Below are positions 17,886 to 26,588 of a DNA stretch of 46,153 nt, one piece after another. The stretch covers positions 1 to 46,153 of the forward strand of contig QWOO01000060.1 of the NCBI GenBank assembly GCA_003669615.1. The letters are read 5' to 3'. Under the pieces are notes generated by a model that saw only the letters and a list, made by a program, of their open reading frames with translations, ran no database searches and was not told the DNA's origin. A program made the position numbers and the translations under genes. Source of the stretch: Planctomycetota bacterium (GTDB lineage Bacteria > Planctomycetota > Planctomycetia > Planctomycetales > Planctomycetaceae). Position 1 is the first letter of the stretch; each line of letters begins with the position of its first letter.

Positions 17886-19061
17886 ATGCTGTCCAGAAGA
17901 TTCTCTGTCGGTGCCGCGCTTGGAGCGCTGGTTGTCTCTTTGCAAAGCGCAGCCGCCCAGGCTCAGTACTACGATGGCTGTGGGAGTTGTGGAGCTGTGG
18001 CTGCTCAGCCTATTGCTCAATGCACTCCTATTCAGCCAGTTCAGGCGACGTGTTATCAAACCGTCCCTGTGACAACATACACTCGTGAAAAGCAGACCGT
18101 TGAGGTGCCGACTTACGAGACGGCGTATGAAGATCGTGAAGTCACGGTCATGCGACCCGTCACTCGCACACGCACCATGGAAGTGCCTACCGTAAACTAT
18201 CAAAACGTCACCGAATACCGCACGGTGAATAAGGATATGGGACGCTGGACAACCAGCTATCACCCAATTGCCAAGTGTGCTCCATGTCAGGTCGATCCTC
18301 GACCAGGCGTGATTGGCTGGATGAACCGCTCCGGTTATTCGATGCGGAATGCGTTCACGCCAAACTACACAACATCACGCCAGTATGTTCCCAACATGGT
18401 GTCATGCAGTGTGCCATATACTCGCCAGGTCGCTGTTTCGGGAACACGCCAGGTGGCCGTTCAGGAAACTGAAATGGTCGCGGAGCGCAAAACAGAACGC
18501 GTTCCGGTGCAGAAACTGGTCATGAAGAGAGAAGAAGTCACGGTCATGCGACCGCAGACCGCTTATCGAACTGTGCCGATTGGAACTTCCATGGCCTACG
18601 GCTCTCCCTTTATCGGGGGAACTCAAATGGCTTACGGCGGCTATCCAATGATCATCGACAGCACTGCCACACGTTCGGCCCTCGCTCCTGCACCAGATCC
18701 GATCAGTGCCGAGCGTTCTGCTTTCAAATCGGACGAAGAAGAAAGTGACGACTTCAAACGGAAGTCGGGCGCAGAAGGCAACATTCGCGGATCTTCTCTG
18801 CAACGGTCTGCACCACTGGACAGCGGCAGTGAACCAGCCTTCCCGGCGGAGACTCGTCGCGATTCAAAGAAGTCTGATGACCGTGTCATGCCTGCCGTCT
18901 TCCGCAAAGAAACGGTAGTCGAAACTGCTGCAGCTCGACCTGTCTCCACACGATCATCCGGATGGCGTGCTGCTCGCAAGACGAGCGATCGCAACATTTC
19001 TTCGGAAAAGAGCGTTGAAAAGTCAACGATCTCAATGTCGGACTCACGTCCTGAAAAATAG
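17886..19061 (+). CDS. Secreted YTV-type Cys/Tyr/Thr/Val-rich wall protein
   Basis: A 391-residue exported protein of planctomycete type. A signal peptide (about 1-25, ending AAAQAQ) precedes a Cys-rich start (YYDGCGSCG). Repeated strands built from Val, Thr, Tyr and Arg follow, such as QTVPVTTYTREKQTVEVPTY (about 58-77) and EDREVTVMRPVTRTRTMEVP, recurring at about 195-235 (MKREEVTVMRPQTAYRTVP). This is the pattern of the YTV domain found in large planctomycete surface proteins. The C-terminal third (about 265-391) is charged, low in complexity and probably disordered. A strong ribosome binding site and a downstream hairpin with a T-rich tail suggest a well expressed single gene. A structural wall role is inferred from the family. 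Confidence 0.75.
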   Translation: MLSRRFSVGAALGALVVSLQSAAAQAQYYDGCGSCGAVAAQPIAQCTPIQPVQATCYQTVPVTTYTREKQTVEVPTYETAYEDREVTVMRPVTRTRTMEVPTVNYQNVTEYRTVNKDMGRWTTSYHPIAKCAPCQVDPRPGVIGWMNRSGYSMRNAFTPNYTTSRQYVPNMVSCSVPYTRQVAVSGTRQVAVQETEMVAERKTERVPVQKLVMKREEVTVMRPQTAYRTVPIGTSMAYGSPFIGGTQMAYGGYPMIIDSTATRSALAPAPDPISAERSAFKSDEEESDDFKRKSGAEGNIRGSSLQRSAPLDSGSEPAFPAETRRDSKKSDDRVMPAVFRKETVVETAAARPVSTRSSGWRAARKTSDRNISSEKSVEKSTISMSDSRPEK

Positions 19062-19084
19062 TTCGCATCGCCCTGGTGTGAACT
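19060..19084 (+). repeat. Hairpin overlapping the YTV-type gene stop codon
   Basis: AGTTCGCA (19060-19067) can pair with TGTGAACT (19077-19084), with one G-T pair and a 9-base loop. It begins inside the TAG stop codon (19059-19061). It resembles other gene-end hairpins in this window, but the stem is weak and chance is possible. Confidence 0.3.
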
Positions 19085-19188
19085 GATCTCGAAACACGAT
19101 GCATTCTCCCCGAATGCATTTTTCATCCTCTCCTGTCTCTCCTCTCCTCTCTCTCCTTTCTGCTGTACAAGTTGATGCGTCCCCTCGC

Positions 19189-19220
19189 GGCACCGGTATC
19201 ATACCGGTGCCCATTTTCTT
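19189..19220 (+). terminator. Candidate intrinsic terminator, YTV-type gene
   Basis: GGCACCGGTAT (19189-19199) and ATACCGGTGCC (19201-19211) are perfect complements around a single base, and ATTTTCTT follows. An extended palindrome with a T-rich tail between two convergent genes (YTV-type and pyrK) fits a terminator. A 35-bp pyrimidine-only-like tract (about 19129-19163) precedes it. Confidence 0.5.
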
Positions 19221-19280
19221 GCGCGGATCGTGGGTCTGGCCTCGTGCATCACGGCCGCAAACACCCGGGAAGAGTTTCAA

Positions 19281-19320
19281 CCGTGGGTGAGTATTCTCAA
19301 CGGCGGGTGATTATTCTCAA
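19281..19320. repeat. Two-copy 20-bp tandem direct repeat
   Basis: Units 19281-19300 and 19301-19320 match at 17 of 20 positions (core GGGTGA-TATTCTCAA). It lies in the 393-bp gap between the convergent YTV-type and pyrK genes, about 135 bp beyond the pyrK stop. No function is apparent; nothing else in this gap looks coding. Confidence 0.6.
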
Positions 19321-19454
19321 GCGAGCGGCTACTACGCAGACGCATTCCTGCTTGCGAAAAGCATCACCGTCACGCCGCAGTTGTGCGGCATTGACTGCGG
19401 CTGCAAGACAGAAGATTGTCCCGCCCCTGAAGACTTCAAGGCTCTGGACTGGCT

Positions 19455-20378
19455 TTACAGAACCAACTGTTCTGCTTTAAAGACCGGACCTTCCACACAG
19501 GTACGGCGGTAATCCCAGGTTCCGTCGGGCTCAACAACTTTGGTCACGCAGCTGAAGCAGGCTCCAAAGCCGCAGGCCATTGGCGTTTCCAGTGACAACC
19601 AGCAGGCCACCGATTCCTGTCGACAGATCTCCGCGACCGCTTTCATCATCGGTTCCGGCCCGCAACAGTAAACATGCACGCCCGACTTCGTCAGTGACAG
19701 CTTGTTCTTCAGCAACTGTGTCACAAAGCCATGGTGTCCGACGGAGCCGTCATCAGTGGCGATCTGCAAATCCAGTCCGGGGATCGTGAATTCGTCGACG
19801 CCCGCGAGATAGTTTTTAGATCGAACTCCATAACACAAAGAAACAGTTTCGGGGCGTCGCGTCACGGTTCGATTCCCGCTGCCGTACTGGTTCAGCCCTA
19901 AAGCTTCCCGAGTGACCGCAAGAAACGGCGTCTGTCCAATACCGCCCGCCACACAAATCAAATGTTCGCATTCAGGGACTGGAAACCCATTGCCCAGAGG
20001 ACCCCAGACACTGACGACATCGCCCTGAGCCCACTGGCTCATCAGGCTGGTCATTTTACCGACCTTCACAAATCCAAATTCAACGCCGGCCGGCTGACCT
20101 TGAGAATCATAATAAACATCGAACAACGCAAACGGCCGACCCAGCAGCGGGTCGCTGCCGGTGGACGGTCGAATCATGAAGAACTGGCCGGGCGTAACTG
20201 CCGCGGCCAATTCCGGAGCGGAAACTCGCACGGCCCAGGTATCCTGAGCCATCTGGCGCACGCCCTCGATCGTTGCCGTATGCTGCTTCGCACAGAGAAC
20301 CATCCCTGGCAAAGTACACGATCCATTGTCACTCATATCACGGCCCTGTTGAGTTTCGAACGAGTCCAGTTCGCCCAT
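19455..20378 (-). CDS. pyrK: Dihydroorotate dehydrogenase electron-transfer subunit
   Basis: FAD and [2Fe-2S] subunit that passes electrons from type 1B dihydroorotate dehydrogenase (PyrD) to NAD in pyrimidine synthesis. The 307 residues show a ferredoxin-reductase FAD motif (GRPFALFDVY, about 79-88), an NAD site (CVAGGIGQTPF), and the C-terminal cluster ligands C-x4-C-x2-C (CGFGACFSC) plus a distal Cys (RRTCVEGPVF). The start lies 4 bp after the carB stop; a second ATG at residue 15 is also possible, because the first 14 residues are not family-like. Adjacency to carB puts two pyrimidine genes in one unit. The catalytic PyrD partner is not in the window. Confidence 0.9.
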   Translation of the reverse strand: MGELDSFETQQGRDMSDNGSCTLPGMVLCAKQHTATIEGVRQMAQDTWAVRVSAPELAAAVTPGQFFMIRPSTGSDPLLGRPFALFDVYYDSQGQPAGVEFGFVKVGKMTSLMSQWAQGDVVSVWGPLGNGFPVPECEHLICVAGGIGQTPFLAVTREALGLNQYGSGNRTVTRRPETVSLCYGVRSKNYLAGVDEFTIPGLDLQIATDDGSVGHHGFVTQLLKNKLSLTKSGVHVYCCGPEPMMKAVAEICRQESVACWLSLETPMACGFGACFSCVTKVVEPDGTWDYRRTCVEGPVFKAEQLVL

Positions 20379-20382
20379 GACT

Positions 20383-23300
20383 TCAGCCTGCCACCCAGTC
20401 CTGAATAGATTTCACGCTCGGGTTCGGCTGATCACGCAGTGCTTCCAGAGCATCGACAACCGCCGAACAGCCCGGCATGGTTGTCACACACGGGACGCCA
20501 TAGGTGACCGAGGCTGCGCGAATCTTGCCTTCATCAGTGCGAGCTCCCTTGCCGCTGGGTGTGTTGAAGATCAGATGGATTTCTCCATTTGCCATCAGAT
20601 CCAGCAGATTAGGACGCCCTTCCTGCACCTTGCGGACGATCTCCACTTCGATGCCCGCTTCCTGAAACACTCGCGCCGTTCCGCTGGTGCAGACAACCTG
20701 AAAGCCAAGCTTCTTCAGCCGACGAGCCGGCTCGATCATGCGTTTTTTATGGGCTTCCGCCATGCTGATGAAGACCTTGCCCTTCATGGGCAGTCGAGAG
20801 CCAGCGGCAATCTGAGCCTTCGCGAAGGCCAAAGCAAAGTCGGCATCGATTCCCATGACTTCGCCAGTCGACCGCATTTCCGGACCCAGAACAATGTCCA
20901 CGCCCATGAAGCGGTTGAATGGAAACACGCTTTCCTTGACGGAAGTGTATTTCGGCACAATCTCTTCGGTAAAGTTCTGAGCTTTGAGCGAAACGCCGAC
21001 CATCACTTTCGCCGCGATCTTTGCCAAAGAATGACCAATCGCCTTCGATACAAATGGAGACGTTCGGCTGGCTCGAGGATTCACTTCCAGAACGTAAACA
21101 GTGGCATTCGCATTGTCGCCATCCACTTTCACAGCGAACTGAATATTCATCAGACCGCGAACCTGCAAGGCGGCGGCCAAAGATTTCGTGGCTGTGCGAA
21201 TTTCATCAACAACACTGGCCGGAAGCGAATACGGCGGCAAAACACATGCTGAATCGCCCGAGTGCACTCCGGCTTCTTCGATGTGTTCCATCACGCCGCC
21301 GATGACAGTGATCTCTCCGTCAGAAAGCGCGTCGACATCCACTTCGATTGCATCTTCCAGGAATTTGTCGATCAAAACCGGCTTGTCCGATGACACGTCG
21401 ACCGCTTCGGTCATGTACGATTCCAAAGTGTGCTGGTCATAACAGATGACCATCGCCCGCCCGCCGAGCACATAGCTTGGTCGGACAAGGATCGGATAAC
21501 CAATTCTTGCTGCGGCAGCTCGCGCGCCTTCGATGTTGGTGGCAATTCCGTTGGGTGGCTGATGCAGTCCAAGCTTTTCAAGAATGACCTGAAACCGGCC
21601 ACGATCTTCCGCCGCATCAATCATGTCGGGACTGGTTCCGATGATCGGGATGCCGGCAGCTTCCAGGCCACGAGCCAGATTCAGCGGAGTCTGTCCGCCG
21701 AACTGCACAATCACGCCATCCGGCTGCATGCGATCGCAGATGTTCAAAACATCTTCAATCGTTAATGGTTCGAAGAACAGGTAATCGGATGTGTCATAGT
21801 CCGTCGAAACCGTTTCCGGGTTCGAGTTCACCATGATGCTCTCGATGCCCAGTTCTTCCATCGCAAACGCGGCCTGACAGCAGCAGTAGTCGAACTCAAT
21901 CCCCTGGCCGATGCGATTAGGACCGCCGCCCAGGATCATGATTCGTTTTTTGCCGGGCGTCTTTGGGGGAGTTTCGTCTTCCTGTTCGTACGTTGAATAA
22001 TAGTACGGAGTGTGAGCTTCGAACTCTGCCGCACACGTATCAACCTGCTTGAACGTTGCGACGATGCCCAGACGTTTGCGATATTCGCGGACTTCCATCT
22101 GCGAACAGTCCCACCAAAAGGCCAGCTGCGCGTCGGAAAACCCGTCTTTCTTGGCTCGTGTCAGCAGTTCAACAGACGCATCCTGCAGCCGGCTGATGCT
22201 GCGAATTTCGTCTTCCAGCCGGACCAGTTGTTCGAGATTCCGCAGGAACCAGGGATCGATATCGGAGATCTGATGAATGTCTTCTACAGACATCCCGAAC
22301 TTCAAGGCATATCGCAGATAGAAAATACGCTCGGCATTTGGAATCGCCAGCTTACTCTGGATCTCGTCCTTCGTTGGCTGCTGACTGGTGCCCCACAAAT
22401 CTTTCTTTCCGCCACCCAGCCCGAAGTGGCCAATTTCCAGACCTCGCAATGCCTTCTGCAGCGATTCACGAAACGTTCGACCAATGGCCATGGTCTCGCC
22501 GACAGACTTCATCTGTACAGTCAACGTCGGGTCGGCTTCCGGAAACTTCTCGAATGTCCAGCGAGGAATCTTCGTGACGACATAGTCAATCGTCGGTTCA
22601 AAGCAGGCCAGCGTTTCGCGAGTAATGTCGTTGGGAATCTCGTCCAGACGATAGCCCACAGCCAGCTTGGCGGCGATCTTCGCAATCGGAAAGCCGGTCG
22701 CCTTTGAGGCCAGTGCCGACGAACGGCTGACTCGCGGATTCATCTCGATGACCGTCATGCGGCCAGTATCAGGATGAATGGCAAACTGCACGTTTGACCC
22801 GCCCGTTTCCACACCGATCGCTCGCATCACGAGAATCGTGGCATCACGCATCCGCTGGTATTCTTTGTCCGTCAAAGTCTGAGCCGGTGCGACGGTGATG
22901 GAATCGCCGGTATGGACTCCCATCGGATCAAAATTTTCAATGGCGCAGATGATGACAACGTTATCCGCGTTGTCGCGCATCACTTCCATCTCGTACTCTT
23001 TCCAGCCGAGAATGGATTCTTCCAGCAGCACTTCATTGATGGGAGACAGAGCGATCCCGCGACGGACCTTGTCTTCAAACTCCTCAATGTTGTAAGCGAT
23101 GCCGCCGCCCGTTCCGCCCAGAGTGAAGCTGGCGCGAATAATGATGGGCAGCCCGATGTCCTTCACAGCCGCGCGGGCTTCTTCCATGTTGTGCACGGTA
23201 AAGCTGCGAGGTACATCCAGGCCAATTTCAAGCATGATTTTCTTGAACGTGTCACGCTCTTCGGCCCGCTTGATCACTTCTTCTTTGGCACCGATCATCT

Positions 23301-23640
23301 CGACGCCATACTTTTCGAGGACGCCGTTTTTGACGAGGTCCATGGCGGTGTTCAGGCCGGTCTGTCCGCCAAGTGTAGGTAACAGCGCATCGGGCCGTTC
23401 TTTCCGAATGATTTCTTCCACATACTGCCATGTGATGGGCTCGATATACGTCCGATCGGCCGTATCCGGGTCTGTCATGATGGTCGCCGGGTTGGAATTC
23501 ACCAGGATGACTTCGTAGCCATCTTCCCGCAGCGCTTTGCACGCCTGAGTTCCCGAGTAATCGAACTCACACGCCTGACCAATCACAATTGGGCCGGAAC
23601 CAATGATCAGGATCTTTTTAATGTCGTTACGACGTGGCAC
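20383..23640 (-). CDS. carB: Carbamoyl-phosphate synthase large subunit
   Basis: Makes carbamoyl phosphate from glutamine-derived ammonia, bicarbonate and two ATP, feeding arginine and pyrimidine synthesis. The 1085 residues contain the two homologous ATP-grasp synthetase halves, each opening with a GSGP or [15 protein letters not shown] nucleotide motif, an oligomerisation region between them (about 405-555), and a C-terminal MGS-like allosteric domain ([14 protein letters not shown] onward). The GTG at 23638-23640 gives the conserved start [21 protein letters not shown] and has AAGGA 10 bp upstream; an in-frame ATG 13 codons earlier adds residues with no family match. It is followed at 4 bp by pyrK. 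The small subunit carA is not in the window. Confidence 0.97.
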   Translation of the reverse strand: MPRRNDIKKILIIGSGPIVIGQACEFDYSGTQACKALREDGYEVILVNSNPATIMTDPDTADRTYIEPITWQYVEEIIRKERPDALLPTLGGQTGLNTAMDLVKNGVLEKYGVEMIGAKEEVIKRAEERDTFKKIMLEIGLDVPRSFTVHNMEEARAAVKDIGLPIIIRASFTLGGTGGGIAYNIEEFEDKVRRGIALSPINEVLLEESILGWKEYEMEVMRDNADNVVIICAIENFDPMGVHTGDSITVAPAQTLTDKEYQRMRDATILVMRAIGVETGGSNVQFAIHPDTGRMTVIEMNPRVSRSSALASKATGFPIAKIAAKLAVGYRLDEIPNDITRETLACFEPTIDYVVTKIPRWTFEKFPEADPTLTVQMKSVGETMAIGRTFRESLQKALRGLEIGHFGLGGGKKDLWGTSQQPTKDEIQSKLAIPNAERIFYLRYALKFGMSVEDIHQISDIDPWFLRNLEQLVRLEDEIRSISRLQDASVELLTRAKKDGFSDAQLAFWWDCSQMEVREYRKRLGIVATFKQVDTCAAEFEAHTPYYYSTYEQEDETPPKTPGKKRIMILGGGPNRIGQGIEFDYCCCQAAFAMEELGIESIMVNSNPETVSTDYDTSDYLFFEPLTIEDVLNICDRMQPDGVIVQFGGQTPLNLARGLEAAGIPIIGTSPDMIDAAEDRGRFQVILEKLGLHQPPNGIATNIEGARAAAARIGYPILVRPSYVLGGRAMVICYDQHTLESYMTEAVDVSSDKPVLIDKFLEDAIEVDVDALSDGEITVIGGVMEHIEEAGVHSGDSACVLPPYSLPASVVDEIRTATKSLAAALQVRGLMNIQFAVKVDGDNANATVYVLEVNPRASRTSPFVSKAIGHSLAKIAAKVMVGVSLKAQNFTEEIVPKYTSVKESVFPFNRFMGVDIVLGPEMRSTGEVMGIDADFALAFAKAQIAAGSRLPMKGKVFISMAEAHKKRMIEPARRLKKLGFQVVCTSGTARVFQEAGIEVEIVRKVQEGRPNLLDLMANGEIHLIFNTPSGKGARTDEGKIRAASVTYGVPCVTTMPGCSAVVDALEALRDQPNPSVKSIQDWVAG

Positions 23641-24173
23641 TTTGCAGTGGTCCTTCCAGTGGCGAAGACTGATTTTCACAGATTTTCGCAGGTAAACTCG
23701 CCAGAGCCTGGCCCGCGCGTACCGTTTTCGCAGACGGGTCGGAGTTCTTCCGAAAGACAGCGAAGCGGGTGGCGGACAGCCGTTGGCGTCAAAACGCGCA
23801 AAATTTGGAGCAGGGTACCAGCATTTCCCCGACGTTCAAGAACGTAGCAACTCAATGTCCCAAACGAAGGCACGGAATGCGGTGTTTCCCCCTAAAAACT
23901 CTCACTTTTGCCGCTCTCCAAAGTCTGAGACCGCGAGATCTCAACGCGGCGACGGAGAATTTCAGCCCACCTGCCTGTCAGGGCGACCATCCGTTAAGAG
24001 CTCTTCGACATCGCCGGGCAAGTTCTAACGAACCACACCGGAACGAAACTGCGGGATCAGGCGGCGCAGCTCACATTCAACGGCTAGTTGCAGTTTTCCT
24101 GTGCTTCATTCAGTTGTCGACTGCGAATGGGACCAGCCGCTTCGCATATCCAAGATACTGTCCCAGGTAAGTG
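23641..24173. other. Non-coding gap upstream of carB
   Basis: About 530 bp between carB and the LuxR remnant. Short open frames here have no family resemblance and no good start sites. The carB promoter should lie on the minus strand of this stretch, but no confident -35/-10 pair was identified. Confidence 0.4.
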
Positions 24174-24383
24174 TCACCCATAATTGGACCAGATCGCAGA
24201 CAGATCGCAGACAGATCGCATTCGAAGCTTTCGCATAATACTGCCGCGATGCTTCTCAATCGTCTTCATACTAAGGTTCAACTCCGAAGCAATCACCTTG
24301 TTGGGGAATCCGCCTGTCACCATTCGCCCGCCCTGCAGAGCGGCGAAGACGGATATCGTAAAGACCGGAAGACGCAACCACAC
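24174..24383 (-). pseudogene. Remnant of a LuxR/FixJ-type helix-turn-helix domain
   Basis: The last ~50 codons of this frame read as a GerE/LuxR DNA-binding domain (GGFPNKVIASELNLSMKTIEKHRGSIMRKLRMRSV), as in NarL/FixJ response regulators. There is no receiver domain: the sequence loses resemblance upstream of about 24323, and the neighbouring gene ends at 24446. The C-terminus runs into an 11-bp tandem repeat (24191-24220), which would shift frame as copies are gained or lost. The best explanation is a decayed response-regulator gene; a free-standing small HTH protein is less likely because the first helix is missing. Confidence 0.65.
24191..24220. repeat. 11-bp tandem repeat, 2.7 copies
   Basis: AGATCGCAGAC occurs at 24191-24201 and 24202-24212, with a partial third copy to 24220. 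It lies at the C-terminal end of the LuxR remnant. The unit length is not a multiple of three, so duplication would change the reading frame. Confidence 0.75.
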
Positions 24384-24445
24384 AGCAAAAATGCGTTACT
24401 TCGCAATTTGTTCGCCGGCCTGCTCAACGCCACCGGCCGCATCCG

Positions 24446-24754
24446 CTAATCCGACGAGCCGCCCGTCAGAAAATCGGGCCCTTTGCCCGTGCGTCGCTCG
24501 TACTGGCCACTGCTGTTTTTGACGTACTTTGTAATCCCCTTCTTTTCCAGATTACTGTCACTCAACATTCTTTTGGATTTTAACGGGGACCATGTTCCAG
24601 CGACAAACGGAGCACACATTACGCGTCTCACAGGCTGACCTGTCACGGGATGCAATGTCAGCGGCGGATCCTTTATGCCCTGCTCAATTTCAAAAGTTTC
24701 GCCGATCGTGTCATCCTCTTCGGACAGAACAACGCCATAGACATAAACGGGCAT
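24446..24754 (-). CDS. FmdB-like protein without zinc-ribbon cysteines
   Basis: A 102-residue protein. The start MPVYVYGVV, then FEIEQGIKDPPLTLHPVTGQPVRRVM, follows the FmdB family pattern (MPxYxYxC..C, FE..QSIKDPPLT.CP.CGG.VRR). However, the first CxxC is missing, and the second is replaced by LHPVTGQ, so zinc binding by the ribbon looks lost. The C-terminal half (SDSNLEKKGITKYVKNSSGQYERRTG) resembles planctomycete members of the family. The ATG at 24754 has GGAGA about 8 bp upstream; the upstream in-frame extension was rejected. It ends a run after moaC and the polyprenyl synthase gene. The function of the family is not firmly known. Confidence 0.7.
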   Translation of the reverse strand: MPVYVYGVVLSEEDDTIGETFEIEQGIKDPPLTLHPVTGQPVRRVMCAPFVAGTWSPLKSKRMLSDSNLEKKGITKYVKNSSGQYERRTGKGPDFLTGGSSD

Positions 24755-24867
24755 AGTCAGACTCTCCAATTCACTGTTCAGACCGTGCAGGGGTCGGGCG
24801 AGATGGGGCCACGTTTCGGCCAAGGTGTCCAGCAGGCACTGCAAACATGCTCTGTACGCCCATCTTT

Positions 24868-25872
24868 TCAGGTCGACCGGTGAATTGCAAATTTCGCAAT
24901 CGATTCGAGAGCGGTTCGGGCCTTTGACGCGGGCAAAGTCCGCAGGCAGCGTATCGCGCGGCCCACAAAATGCTCGGCGGTCGCCCCGGCCGATTCGACT
25001 CCCTGGCGGATCAGCGGATCAATCCGCAGACGCTGCTGCTCAGCAATATCGGGCGAGAATAATAATTCTCGCAGCCGCTGACGATCAGAAACGGAAGCCA
25101 GCCTCAACGCGCGCATCAGAGGCAGCGTCAGACGGTGGTTGGAAAGATCGTTCGCAGCATCTTTCCCCGTGCTCTCGGAAGATTCCGTCAGGTCCAGCAC
25201 ATCGTCGGCAATTTGGAATGCCAGACCCAGGCGAGTCCCGAATTGCTTCAGCTGAGCCTGCTGTCCCTCAGAAGCCCCCGACGCACGAGCCCCCAGACGA
25301 CAACTGACTGCAAACAGCTGTCCGGTCTTTCCACCAATCACCCGGAAGTAATCACGCTCGGATGTGGACTGTTCCAGACGCGCGGCAATCTGGTTGAGTT
25401 CCCCTTCGCACGTCCGGTCGGTCGCTCGTCCGATGAGTCGGCAGGCTTCGGCATCACCGGTCGTGGCGGCCAGATGAAAGGCTTTCGAAAACAAGTAGTC
25501 GCCGAAAAGTACACTGGTTTCTGTGTTCCAACGACGATGGACGGTCGACACATGACGCCGCAGATCTGCATCATCAATGACATCGTCGTGAACCAGCGTC
25601 GCGGTGTGAATCAATTCGACAGCCGCAGCCAGACGCTGAGCTTTGTCCAGAGCGGCCGGGGAGTCGTTGAACAAACGCGCACTTAACAGAGTCAGAACAG
25701 GACGGATTCGCTTGCCCTGAAATCGACTCACATGCTGAGCCACATCCTGAACAAACATGTTGGGATTGCGGAACTGTCGCTCCAGCAGCAAATGAACAGA
25801 GAACAGATCGTCAGACAAAATCTGCTGGATCTGCTGTTTCAATTCGTCGCGATCGGCCACGACTACAGGCAT
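24868..25872 (-). CDS. Polyprenyl (trans-isoprenyl) diphosphate synthase
   Basis: Extends allylic diphosphates with isopentenyl diphosphate to make a long isoprenoid, probably the quinone side chain. The 334 residues hold GKRIRPVL (53-60), the first Asp-rich motif LVHDDVIDDADLRR (about 93-106), GGKTGQLF (about 180-187) and the second Asp-rich motif QIADDVLD (about 219-226), all on an all-helical fold. It resembles IspB/HepT-type octaprenyl or heptaprenyl synthases; small residues before the first motif (ATLV) suggest a long product, but chain length cannot be read safely. It lies 28 bp downstream of moaC and upstream of the FmdB-like gene. Confidence 0.9.
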   Translation of the reverse strand: MPVVVADRDELKQQIQQILSDDLFSVHLLLERQFRNPNMFVQDVAQHVSRFQGKRIRPVLTLLSARLFNDSPAALDKAQRLAAAVELIHTATLVHDDVIDDADLRRHVSTVHRRWNTETSVLFGDYLFSKAFHLAATTGDAEACRLIGRATDRTCEGELNQIAARLEQSTSERDYFRVIGGKTGQLFAVSCRLGARASGASEGQQAQLKQFGTRLGLAFQIADDVLDLTESSESTGKDAANDLSNHRLTLPLMRALRLASVSDRQRLRELLFSPDIAEQQRLRIDPLIRQGVESAGATAEHFVGRAIRCLRTLPASKARTALESIAKFAIHRST

Positions 25873-25900
25873 GACTTAGCTGCTTCCCAAGAGGACTGGA

Positions 25901-26386
25901 TCAGGGGTCGGCCAGACTTCGGACAAAGTGTCCCGACCGCCCACCCGACTTCTCCAAAAGACGAATGCTGTTGATTTCCATCCCGCGGTCAACTGACTTA
26001 CACATATCGTAGATCGTCAGACAGGCGACACTGACCGCGGTCAGAGCTTCCATTTCTACACCAGTTTTTGCCTCCGCCGAGACACTGACTTCGACTCGCA
26101 CGGTATTCTCTGCCGGAAACGAAAACAAGATTTCCACTTTTTCCAGCGGCAGAACGTGACACAAAGGAATTAAATCGGACGTGCGTTTCGTGGCCATAAT
26201 TCCCGCCAAACGGGCCACTTCCAGCACATCACCTTTGGAAAACGTTCTCTGCTGAAGAGACCGCAAAGTCTCTGCCTGCATTAACACGCTGCCTTCCGCT
26301 CGCGCCGCTCGGCAAGTCACTGGCTTCGCCCCCACATCCACCATCCGACTCGCCCCGTCAGCGGAAAAATGGGTAAATTCACTCAT
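25901..26386 (-). CDS. moaC: Cyclic pyranopterin monophosphate synthase
   Basis: Acts after MoaA in molybdenum cofactor synthesis, forming cyclic pyranopterin monophosphate. The 161-residue protein carries the family signatures MVDVG (15-19), PLCHVLPLEKV (74-84) and GVEMEALTAVSVACLTIYDMCKS (about 109-131), including the conserved Asp and Lys of the active site. The ATG at 26386 gives the usual family length; 30 further residues upstream are in frame but unrelated. The polyprenyl synthase gene follows at 28 bp. No other moa genes are in the window. Confidence 0.95.
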   Translation of the reverse strand: MSEFTHFSADGASRMVDVGAKPVTCRAARAEGSVLMQAETLRSLQQRTFSKGDVLEVARLAGIMATKRTSDLIPLCHVLPLEKVEILFSFPAENTVRVEVSVSAEAKTGVEMEALTAVSVACLTIYDMCKSVDRGMEINSIRLLEKSGGRSGHFVRSLADP

Positions 26387-26588
26387 AAAATCGCCATACG
26401 AGTTGTTGTCGAAAAGGTTAAGGACCTGCCAGACATGAACGTTGTGCCATCCTGGCAACCTGAGGCCTCGCCCCAAAATATTTCACTTCGCGTTCCCGCG
26501 AATTCGACCGTACAGGGCTCACATTCACAAATCAAACTCTCGCGAAACAGGGATTTTTCCGCTTCTTGACGACCTGACGCCGAGCCGA

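Noticed and set aside
20377-21252. 291-codon plus-strand frame opposite carB
   Set aside because: Antisense to conserved carB sequence with no domain pattern; also rejected at 22012-22707 and 22912-23382.
23769-24170. 133-codon plus-strand frame in the gap upstream of carB
   Set aside because: No ribosome site, no family pattern and atypical composition (Arg/His/Pro rich); treated as non-coding.
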